Source of the DNA: Bacteroidota bacterium
GTDB taxonomy: Bacteria > Bacteroidota > Bacteroidia > Chitinophagales > Chitinophagaceae
Reading direction: 5' to 3'
Assembly: GCA_023430465.1 (NCBI GenBank)
Contig: JAEZAM010000102.1
Span: forward strand, 1-16,851
Length of the DNA: 16,851 nt
Made by a program: the position numbers and the translations under genes. The notes beneath the pieces are model-generated. The model did no database searches and was not told the origin of the DNA. It saw only the letters and a program-made list of their open reading frames with translations. Positions 6,054 to 12,297 of the stretch are shown here, one piece after another; within the stretch, counting starts at the first letter, position 1, and each line of letters begins with the position of its first letter.

Positions 6054-8675
6054 ATGGAAGAAAATTTAGAACCACAGGCCACGCAGGACAGTGACCGTAT
6101 CATTCCAGTTAACATTGAAGAGCAGATGAAAACGGCTTACATCGATTATTCGATGTCGGTAATCGTTGGTCGTGCATTGCCCGATGTACGTGACGGTTTT
6201 AAGCCTGTACATCGCCGGATACTGTTTGCGATGAACGAACTCGGACTGCGTTTCAACCGTCCTTACAAAAAATCTGCGAGGGTAGTGGGGGAAGTGCTCG
6301 GTAAGTATCACCCCCATGGTGACTCCTCCGTTTATTTTGCCATGGCCCGCCTCGCGCAGGAATGGAACATGCGCTATACGCTTGTAGATGGCCAGGGTAA
6401 CTTCGGTAACCAGGATGGTGATGATCCCGCAGCCATGCGATACACCGAGGTGAGGCTCGACCGTCTCGGCGAGCACATGCTCGATGATATCGAAAAAGAT
6501 ACCGTAGACTTCCAGCTCAATTTCGACGATTCTGAAAAAGAACCATCGATCCTTCCCACACGGATTCCGCAGTTGCTCGTCAATGGCTCAAGCGGTATTG
6601 CCGTCGGTATGGCTACCAACATGATGCCGCATAACCTCACCGAGGTGATCAACGGATGTGTAGCCTACATCGACAACCGCGAGATCACGCCGAATGAACT
6701 GATGGAATATGTCAAGGCGCCTGATTTTCCAACAGGTGGTACCATCTACGGCATGGAAGGTGTCAAGGCTGCGATGAACTTCGGCCGGGGCAGGGTAGTT
6801 GTCCGCGGGAAACTCAGTATTGAAACAAAAGCCAGCGGCCGCGAACAGATCATCATCACAGAGGTACCCTACCAGGTGAATCGTGACTCCCTGACCAACC
6901 GTATCGGGGAACTGGTGAATGAAAAAGTGATCGATGGCGTTGCTCACGTTAACAACGAATCAAATAACAAAGAAGGTACGCGCATCGTCATCGACCTGAA
7001 GCGTGATGGCAATGCGAACGTGATTGTCAACCAGCTATACAAGCTCACCGAGCTGCAGACTTCATACGGGATCAACAATGTGGCGATCGTCAAGGGCCGG
7101 CCGAAGACACTGAACCTCCGCGATATGATCAGTGAGTTCGTGGAGTTCCGCCATGAAGTGATCACCCGCCGCGCGAAATTTGAACTTCGCGAAGCTGAAA
7201 AACGTGCACATATCTTACAGGGTTACCTGATCGCCCTGGATCATCTCGATGAAGTCATCGCACTGATCCGCAGTTCTTCCACGCCCGAGATTGCGAAAGA
7301 CAACCTGATCAATGCAGGATGGGGACTGGATGAGATCCAGGCCAAAGCGATACTTGAGTTGCGACTGCAACGTCTTACAGGCATGGAGCGGGAGAAGATC
7401 AAAGCAGAATATGATGAATTGCTCAAGCTCATCAATCACCTGAAGGAATTATTGAGCAATGAAGTGATGCGGTACGATCTGATCAAAACAGAACTCATCG
7501 AGATCCGCGATAAGTACGGCGACGAGCGCCGCACCGAGATCACCTACCTCGATGATGAAGTACGAATCAAGGATCTGATAAAAGAAGAAGATGTAGTGAT
7601 CACCATTTCACATCTTGGTTACATAAAACGTACACCGGCTGATGAATACAGGGCGCAGCGCCGGGGTGGCAGGGGAGTGATTGGCGGCAAGACCCGCGAC
7701 GAAGATTTCATCGAACATCTCTTTGTGGCCTCAACCCACCATACGATGCTGTTCTTTACAGAAAAGGGCAGATGCTACTGGTTGAACGTATACGAAATTC
7801 CGGAAGGGGAGAAGACCAGCAAAGGCCGGGCAATACAGAACCTGGTGCAGTTGCCTCCCGACGATAAGGTCCGCGCCATCATCGATGTAAAAGACCTGAA
7901 GGATGAAGAATTTGTCAAATCCCACAACATTGTTCTCTGCACCAAGAAAGGTATCATTAAAAAAACGGAACTTGAGGACTTCAGCCGTCCCCGCCAGACA
8001 GGCGTCAACGCGATCACGATCGTAGAAGGCGATGAATTGCTGGAAGTGAAAATGACCGATGGCAATTCAGAGATCATGATGGCGGTGAAGAGTGGCCGTG
8101 CGATCCGTTTCTCCGAACAAAAGGTACGCGCAACCGGACGCGGTGCGATCGGTGTAGCGGGAATCGAAGTGGATGATGCAAACGATGAGGTTGTTGGTAT
8201 GATTTGTGTAAATCCTGAGGCGGATGCATCAAAAACGGTATTGGTAGTCAGCGAAAAAGGCTACGGTAAACGTACACCGGTCGATGAATACCGTTTCACT
8301 AACCGCGGCGGAAAAGGCGTCAAAACGATCAGCGTAACCGAAAAGACAGGACCTTTGGTCGGCATACTGGATGTATCCTCTTCACAAGACCTAATGATCA
8401 CCTGCCGCAGCGGCGTCACTATCCGGATGAAAGTGGCCAACATCAGCGAGCAGGGAAGGGCAACCCAGGGGGTTAAGCTGATCAGGCTGGATGAAGGAGA
8501 TGAGATCGCCGCCATTACCTGCCTCGATGAAGAGCAGGTACAGGCAGAGATTGAGGAGGTGGTGAGCCAGGCAGCCGAAGCCACAGGCGAAAGCCAGCCC
8601 GCAGAAGGCGGAATTGCTCCGGACGCAACGGATGAGACCGGAAATCCATCCTTGAATAGCGAAACAGAAGAATAG
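6054..8675 (+). CDS. gyrA: DNA gyrase subunit A
   Basis: The 873-residue protein contains the breakage-reunion domain with catalytic tyrosine Y130 (AAMRYTEVRL), the helix HPHGDSSVYFAM (87-97) of the quinolone region, and LVNGSSGIAVGMATNM. The C-terminal beta-pinwheel carries the GyrA box QRRGGRG (535-541), which separates GyrA from ParC, and repeated blade motifs (KRTPADEYR, KRTPVDEYRFTNRGGKG). It ends in an acidic tail. With GyrB it introduces negative supercoils using ATP. S91 corresponds to E. coli Ser83, but the Asp87 position holds F95, which is hydrophobic. The ATG at 6054 is chosen because homologues begin shortly before the IIPVNIEEQMKTAYIDYSM segment and a -7 box lies upstream at 5974. 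The secreted TPR gene follows after 36 bp without a visible terminator, so read-through is likely. Confidence 0.97.
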   Translation: MEENLEPQATQDSDRIIPVNIEEQMKTAYIDYSMSVIVGRALPDVRDGFKPVHRRILFAMNELGLRFNRPYKKSARVVGEVLGKYHPHGDSSVYFAMARLAQEWNMRYTLVDGQGNFGNQDGDDPAAMRYTEVRLDRLGEHMLDDIEKDTVDFQLNFDDSEKEPSILPTRIPQLLVNGSSGIAVGMATNMMPHNLTEVINGCVAYIDNREITPNELMEYVKAPDFPTGGTIYGMEGVKAAMNFGRGRVVVRGKLSIETKASGREQIIITEVPYQVNRDSLTNRIGELVNEKVIDGVAHVNNESNNKEGTRIVIDLKRDGNANVIVNQLYKLTELQTSYGINNVAIVKGRPKTLNLRDMISEFVEFRHEVITRRAKFELREAEKRAHILQGYLIALDHLDEVIALIRSSSTPEIAKDNLINAGWGLDEIQAKAILELRLQRLTGMEREKIKAEYDELLKLINHLKELLSNEVMRYDLIKTELIEIRDKYGDERRTEITYLDDEVRIKDLIKEEDVVITISHLGYIKRTPADEYRAQRRGGRGVIGGKTRDEDFIEHLFVASTHHTMLFFTEKGRCYWLNVYEIPEGEKTSKGRAIQNLVQLPPDDKVRAIIDVKDLKDEEFVKSHNIVLCTKKGIIKKTELEDFSRPRQTGVNAITIVEGDELLEVKMTDGNSEIMMAVKSGRAIRFSEQKVRATGRGAIGVAGIEVDDANDEVVGMICVNPEADASKTVLVVSEKGYGKRTPVDEYRFTNRGGKGVKTISVTEKTGPLVGILDVSSSQDLMITCRSGVTIRMKVANISEQGRATQGVKLIRLDEGDEIAAITCLDEEQVQAEIEEVVSQAAEATGESQPAEGGIAPDATDETGNPSLNSETEE

Positions 8676-8711
8676 TCCATATTTATTAATCTTTAAGTCA
8701 AAAAAACACTG

Positions 8712-10046
8712 ATGAAAAAGATCACGTTTATTTTAACGATGCTTACGCTTGCTGTGGCCACGCAGGCACAATCCTATGATGACATCAAGGGTTATATGCT
8801 GCTGGGTCAGTACAAAAAGGCGAAAGACGATGTAGATAAAAGAATGAGCAATGCAAAATTTGCTTCCAAGCCGGAAGCTTATATGCTCAAAGCCAGCATT
8901 TATGCTGCACTTGGAGCAGACAGCGCTGCGCAAATGACCCCGGAAGGAGCGGCGCTGGTGGCAGAGGCAGAAACAGCCTTCCAGAAATACAAAGAGATGG
9001 ATCCGTCGCTTGGCCTTCTGAAAGACCCCGTTTACAAGAATGCACCCATCAATATCTACACGTTCAATTTCAACCGTGGATATGATCAGTACAAAAATCA
9101 AAAATGGGCGGAGTCATATGCTTACTTTAAAAAAGTGGCGGGTTATTCCGACATCCTCGGCGCCAACCAGATGCTGACCACCCCCGTAGATACGAATGTA
9201 TTGGTGCTCGCGGCTTTTACAGCGGAGAGCATGGGCGACAGGAAAGAAGCTGCACAATATTACAACCGCCTGGCGGATGCAAAGGTTGCCGGCCCGGCTT
9301 ATGAAAGCGTTTACCGCTTCCTGGTAACACATAGCTACGAGAACAAGGACATGGCGGCATTTGAAAAATACCGCGCACTTGGTAAATCGATGTATCCGGA
9401 TTCAGAATTCTTCACCTATGATCAGACGGATTTTGCGATCGGCCTTGAGCAAAACTTCGAGGCGCGGCTGAAGGCAATGGAGCAGGTGCTGGCAGGAACT
9501 CCGAATGACTACAAGGCTAACCTGTCGATCGCACAGATCATTTATGACACCCTGTACTCACAAAAAGAAGGTGCAGTGCAGCCGGCAAATGCTGCCGAGC
9601 TGGAAGTTAAAATGGTAGCAGCGCTGAACAAGGCAACTGCAGCGAACCAGGATAATGAACTTGCGTTCTTAATTCTTGGTGATCATTATATCAACAAGTC
9701 GATCCGCATTGATGAGAAGAAAGATGCCTTTAATAAGGAAGTGAACAAGCGCACCAAACCAGGTGCAAAGGTATCTGCGGAAGATGCAGCAAAGCGTGCG
9801 GAGTTTGACAAGCAATATGGCGAAGCGTTTGATGCGGCGATAGCACCGTATGAAAAGGCTGCAGCGATTTATGCCAAGAAGGAAAAACTGTCGGGCATTG
9901 ACAAGCAGCAGTACAAGAAGGCGGCTAGCTATCTTGGAGACATTTACCTGTACAAAAGCGAGAAGGCAAAAGGCAAGCCGGCGGAAGTAACACGCCTGGA
10001 GGGCCTGGCGAAGAAGTGGAATGATTTGTATGTAAGTATCAAGTAA
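8712..10046 (+). CDS. Secreted tetratricopeptide-repeat protein
   Basis: The 444-residue protein begins with a signal peptide (MKKITFILTMLTLAVATQAQ), so it is exported to the periplasm. The mature chain is helical with TPR-like pairs: 'DDIKGYMLLGQYKKAKDDVD' directly after the signal, 'YMLKASIYAALG', 'YAYFKKVAGY', 'LVLAAFTAESMGDRKEAAQY' and a lysine-rich C-terminal helix group. TPR arrays mediate protein-protein contacts; no enzymatic motif is seen. It starts 36 bp after gyrA on the same strand and is closed by the terminator at 10083, so it is probably the last gene of a gyrA transcript, or has its own promoter in the AT-rich 8676-8711 gap. The gyrA link is positional and does not imply a topological role. 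Confidence 0.85.
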   Translation: MKKITFILTMLTLAVATQAQSYDDIKGYMLLGQYKKAKDDVDKRMSNAKFASKPEAYMLKASIYAALGADSAAQMTPEGAALVAEAETAFQKYKEMDPSLGLLKDPVYKNAPINIYTFNFNRGYDQYKNQKWAESYAYFKKVAGYSDILGANQMLTTPVDTNVLVLAAFTAESMGDRKEAAQYYNRLADAKVAGPAYESVYRFLVTHSYENKDMAAFEKYRALGKSMYPDSEFFTYDQTDFAIGLEQNFEARLKAMEQVLAGTPNDYKANLSIAQIIYDTLYSQKEGAVQPANAAELEVKMVAALNKATAANQDNELAFLILGDHYINKSIRIDEKKDAFNKEVNKRTKPGAKVSAEDAAKRAEFDKQYGEAFDAAIAPYEKAAAIYAKKEKLSGIDKQQYKKAASYLGDIYLYKSEKAKGKPAEVTRLEGLAKKWNDLYVSIK

Positions 10047-10082
10047 GTAAGCAGGCATGGATGACCATGCAGAATGTATAAG

Positions 10083-10109
10083 ATCCCCGCAACAGCGGGG
10101 ATTTTTTTT
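10083..10109 (+). terminator. Intrinsic terminator after the gyrA-TPR unit
   Basis: A perfect 8-bp stem ATCCCCGC / GCGGGGAT with AACA loop is followed by a run of eight T. It lies 37 bp after the TPR stop on the plus strand and marks the end of the unit and the boundary with the repeat-rich island. Confidence 0.92.
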
Positions 10110-10163
10110 GTAGGGTGGTGGCCGGCCGGGCGGCTGGCAGTGTTATCGTCGAAGACCACAGGG

Positions 10164-10190
10164 CTTATCGCGGGGTTAAAGAAGTTGTGG
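10164..10190. repeat. Degenerate remnant of the palindromic repeat
   Basis: TTATCGCGGGGTTAAAGAAG and the following TTGTGG match, with a few changes, the right end and outer flank of the complete copy at 10381-10406 (TTATCCCGGGGGCTAAGAAG then CTGTGG). Only the right half of a palindrome remains. The shared flank 'aagaagYtgtgg' shows that the two loci are related beyond the palindrome itself. The rest of 10110-10163 is GC-rich, with a GGCCGGCC palindrome, and shows no gene. Confidence 0.5.
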
Positions 10191-10227
10191 TTCTCGCGAA
10201 GCTTTTTAAACAGTGCATGATTCGCGC

Positions 10228-10395
10228 ATAACCCCGGGATAAATCCCGGGGTTATGCTGAACGTTGCGCGCGCGGCTAAAGCCACGGCGCAAGGAATTAT
10301 TAATGAAGAAGGAGACAGTTGGAAACGCTGGAATTTATTCGGGCAGGTAGATGAAGCTGATCTTCCAATAACCCCCGGATTTATCCCGGGGGCTA
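10228..10395 (+). repeat. Composite palindromic repeat, copy A (BIME/MITE-like)
   Basis: The 168-bp element is bounded by two 28-bp palindromes. The left one (10228-10255) has 13-bp arms ATAACCCCGGGAT / ATCCCGGGGTTAT around loop AA. The right one (10368-10395) has the same arms, slightly eroded, around loop TT, so it is the inverse complement of the left one. The 112-bp spacer (10256-10367) contains a smaller hairpin GGCT-AA-AGCC (10274-10283). Spacer blocks at 10276-10297 and 10342-10367 recur in copy B. The pattern, two inverted REP-like palindromes around a conserved spacer in a gene-free region, resembles BIMEs or non-autonomous MITEs. No target duplication or transposase was found. The frames crossing it ('PGFIPG'-like peptides) are repeat artefacts. 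Confidence 0.85.
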
Positions 10396-10434
10396 AGAAG
10401 CTGTGGACGAATAATCACTCAAATGAAAACGCGA

Positions 10435-10758
10435 CTATACTGAGCAGGCTGATTCAGCATAGACCAACGAATCGGGCTGCTGACAATGAACCTGGTCATC
10501 TGGATTATAAAGAAGCACGTGAAGGATACATTTGTACTCAGCGGGTGCGTTGTCGTGCAAAAAATAAACGATGTCTTTAAGTTCCTTATGGTAATGGACG
10601 ATCCTTTCCTGCGAACGCGCTTTCAGGCTAAACTTGCCAGACCTGTAGAGTCCGCCGAAGTCGGCATCTTCCAGCCAGACCTCTGCATATCTCTTTCCCT
10701 TCGCTCCGAGCTGGCAGAAAAGAGAATTCAGATTCTTTATAAGTAGCTTTTTATCCAT
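10435..10758 (-). CDS. Unrecognised 107-aa protein paired with the HEPN gene
   Basis: The ATG at 10758 lies inside the end of the HEPN gene: the two frames overlap by 22 nt, so the genes are probably translationally coupled. The protein starts with a basic helix (MDKKLLIKNLNSLFCQLG), followed by RYAEVWLEDADFGGLYRSGK (23-42), which looks like a beta hairpin rich in aromatic and acidic residues. Then come a helical HYHKELKDIVYFLHDN segment and a strand CILHVLLYN (77-85). I do not recognise the family. It lacks the G-S-x9-D-x-D motif of MNT nucleotidyltransferases, the usual partner of HEPN proteins, and has no membrane segment. It ends 40 bp from composite repeat copy A. Its role as partner, antitoxin or regulator is inference from coupling only; it could also be an eroded fragment. 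Confidence 0.6.
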   Translation of the reverse strand: MDKKLLIKNLNSLFCQLGAKGKRYAEVWLEDADFGGLYRSGKFSLKARSQERIVHYHKELKDIVYFLHDNAPAEYKCILHVLLYNPDDQVHCQQPDSLVYAESACSV

Positions 10759-11159
10759 TTAGCAATTTGCTCTACCGAAGTTAAGAAATTTCTTACCTCA
10801 ACTCTGTCCTTATCAACCATATATCGGTGACCCTCATTCCATTTAACAACCTGCGACCAATTAAGAACATTCGTAGGATTCAGGCATGAAATATTATACT
10901 CTTTGTACAGACCTGCCAATATTATCAATTGATTGATATTGTGACTTTTGAAAGACTGAGGGCTCTTTAGTTTACTTAGAAAGCTCTCTTCATAAAAATT
11001 TTCGATTCCGAGCGTTGCACATATCCTTGCTTTCAGAAGCAGCTCAATAGTATAGCCGCCTATATAATACGAATCCTCACAGAAGCCAGCCCTCAGCAAG
11101 TGCTTTGCGGCTGCAAGTTTTGTATCCGCAATTTTAATGATGTCGTCTTTGTGTTTCAA
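10737..11159 (-). CDS. HEPN-domain protein
   Basis: The 140-residue protein has the HEPN pattern: a helix with IADTKLAAAKHLLRAGFCED (10-29), then SYYIGGYTIELLLKARICATLG (30-51), matching the A/YY-x3-GY-x2-E-L-x-L-K-A core. The SHNINQLIILAGL segment (72-84) corresponds to the family's G-H-D-L-x-x-L motif, and a C-terminal HRYMVD...FLTSVEQIAKWI helix follows. HEPN proteins include RNases of toxin-antitoxin and phage-defence systems as well as non-catalytic binders. The RNase motif R-x4-6-H is not visible, so catalysis is doubtful. The reading frame opens with TTG (11157-11159), 12 nt after an in-frame TAG, with no ATG near, so a non-standard start or a lost 5' end is possible. The gene is AT-rich (18 G+C in the 60 bases 10921-10980) compared with gyrA (35 in 7081-7140), which suggests transfer. 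Confidence 0.75.
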   Translation of the reverse strand: MKHKDDIIKIADTKLAAAKHLLRAGFCEDSYYIGGYTIELLLKARICATLGIENFYEESFLSKLKSPQSFKSHNINQLIILAGLYKEYNISCLNPTNVLNWSQVVKWNEGHRYMVDKDRVEVRNFLTSVEQIAKWIKSYL

Positions 11160-11286
11160 TTGCTGTGCAAACTAAAGAATGGTGGCCTAAATGGCCTGAT
11201 AGAAACACCTGCAACATTATTGTTTTTAAACGTGCGTTCGAGGTTTTCAGTCTGGCATTACTCCGGCATTTCCCGATCTTGAATAG

Positions 11287-11356
11287 CCCGGAATTCATGC
11301 CCGGCAAGGCAATGAGATTGCATTTTCCAATAACCCCGGGATTTATCCCGGGGTTA
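11287..11356 (+). repeat. Partial composite repeat (right end only)
   Basis: TAACCCCGGGAT / ATCCCGGGGTTA with loop TT (11331-11356) is a perfect palindrome of the TT orientation. The preceding 44 bp are a diverged version of the right part of the spacer seen in copies A and B (GGAATTCATGCCCGGCA against GGAATTTATTCCGGCA, then a shared TTTTCCAATAAC-like end). The left half of the unit is absent. Bases 11160-11286, between this and the HEPN gene, show no gene. Confidence 0.65.
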
Positions 11357-11397
11357 ACGCAAGGGGGGAAGCGCAGTTGAATCCACCAGGAAGATGT

Positions 11398-11458
11398 ACT
11401 TGGGTCAGGTTGACCCACAAGTGCACAGGGAAGCGGCGGTATTGTGGGCCGCGTGCAC
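11398..11458. repeat. Two adjacent stem-loops between palindromes
   Basis: The first hairpin (11398-11422) pairs ACTTGGGTCA with TGACCCA-C-AAGT around a GGT loop, with one bulged C. The second (11421-11458) pairs GTGCAC with GTGCAC (self-complementary) and GCGGC (11433-11437) with GCCGC (11448-11452). Together with the palindromes at 11331 and 11458 they make four consecutive foldbacks in about 150 bp. No ORF or T-tract accompanies them. Confidence 0.5.
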
Positions 11459-11618
11459 CCCGGGATAATCCCGGGGTTATTCAGAACGTTTCGCGAGACT
11501 AAAGCCACGGCGCAAGGAATCGACATCGAAGAACGGCAGCCGTTGGACACGCTGGAATTTATTCCGGCAGGTAGATGAAGCTGATCTTCCAATAACCCCG
11601 GGATTTATTCCGGGTTAT
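11458..11618 (+). repeat. Composite palindromic repeat, copy B (BIME/MITE-like)
   Basis: The left palindrome CCCCGGGA-TAA-TCCCGGGG (11458-11476, continuing GTTAT-like to 11480) has lost one central A and the outer left ATAA. The 111-bp spacer (11481-11591) shares a 22-bp identical block starting CTAAAGCCACGG (11499-11520) with copy A. It also shares an almost identical right third ending GATCTTCCAATAAC. The right palindrome (11592-11618) is TT-oriented with one base lost in its right arm. Copy B has the same orientation as copy A, about 1.2 kb away, on the other side of the HEPN pair. Bases 11619-11734 show no gene. Confidence 0.85.
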
Positions 11619-11734
11619 GACAGCGCGGGATGCGCGGATGAATCCCGAAGCCAGGGTTTTGGGATGCATCAAGAATGAGGAATGATTGTGCAATTGTCAA
11701 CACTGCAAGGATGTTGCACGCTCTGATGGGCATG

Positions 11735-12175
11735 TTAGCGGTTCTGGTATACGGTATCGATCGATTGCTGAGTGGGGGGCTCTGATTGGGTGGATGGTGG
11801 CGCTATTTCTTTTTCGATTAGTTTGCTTAAACTAGGAGATAGAAGTCCGGTTGCGTATGTGAGAATTGCAATAACCCACCAATAATTTTCCCTGAAAGGT
11901 TTTTTTCTAGAAGCTTTTTCTAATTTAAAAGATCTTTTTCCAAACTTTTCAGTGATTGCAAACATCTGATGTCCTGAAGGATGAATGTCATTTACGGGTT
12001 GAATTCTTTGTAATCCCAGAAGCGTATCGAAATTTTGATCAAAAACGTCTCCCTCTGGGTCAGACATGGTGTCATGAATGGAAAGCCAAGTTTCCTGTCT
12101 GGTTTGCAGCCCATTCAAAATAAAGGATTCCAATATTCGATACCGAATCTCATTCATAGCCCCGAACCTACTCAT
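11735..12175 (-). CDS. Small unrecognised protein with C-terminal membrane helix
   Basis: From ATG at 12175 the protein has 146 residues. The first 90 are soluble and look like a small alpha/beta domain, possibly winged-helix: MNEIRYRILESFILNGLQ helix, a TWLSIHDTM segment, VFDQNFDTLLGLQRIQPV helix and a GHQMFAITEKFGKRSF hairpin. A single membrane helix follows (YWWVIAILTYATGLLSPSLS), then a Pro/Gln/Ser-rich tail. A GTG at 12232, directly after an in-frame TAA, would add 19 mostly basic residues, and an ATG at 12157 would remove six, so the start is uncertain. I do not recognise the family. The gene is AT-rich (14 G+C in the 60 bases 11881-11940) and lies in the repeat-bearing island, suggesting accessory origin. 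It is downstream of, and on the same strand as, the large TPR gene. Confidence 0.5.
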   Translation of the reverse strand: MSRFGAMNEIRYRILESFILNGLQTRQETWLSIHDTMSDPEGDVFDQNFDTLLGLQRIQPVNDIHPSGHQMFAITEKFGKRSFKLEKASRKKPFRENYWWVIAILTYATGLLSPSLSKLIEKEIAPPSTQSEPPTQQSIDTVYQNR

Positions 12176-12267
12176 TTGCGATGTATCACGCAAATAGAAG
12201 CGTGGGGTTTTTCGTCGTCGCAAACGCGCCACTTAACATAATATAAATTATAGGAAAAGAGCGAAGG

Positions 12268-12297
12268 GTGACAACGGGAGGGCGGTCGACCCGTCAC
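12268..12297 (-). other. Possible hairpin over the TPR gene stop codon
   Basis: GTGAC-AA-CGGG (12268-12278) pairs with CCCG-TCAC (12290-12297) with a two-base bulge. On the minus strand it coincides with the stop codon of the large TPR gene and is followed by a pyrimidine-rich CTCTTTTCC rather than a clean T-run. It could be a weak terminator. Confidence 0.3.

Noticed and set aside
10254..10580. Plus-strand 108-codon ORF across composite repeat A
   Set aside because: It starts inside a palindrome and its 'PGFIPG' peptide is the translation of the repeat itself. It also runs antisense into the 107-aa gene and has no recognisable domain.
11134..11592. Minus-strand 152-codon ORF upstream of the HEPN gene
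   Set aside because: It consists of translated palindromes and repeat spacer ('NPGINPGVIG'-like), so it is a repeat artefact rather than a gene.
10228..11618. CRISPR array
   Set aside because: The repeats are palindromes at irregular distances with conserved, not unique, spacers, and no cas gene is present.
11697..11715. Hairpin CAACA/TGTTG after the small membrane-protein gene as a terminator
   Set aside because: The stem has only five pairs with a nine-base loop and no T-tract on the relevant strand.
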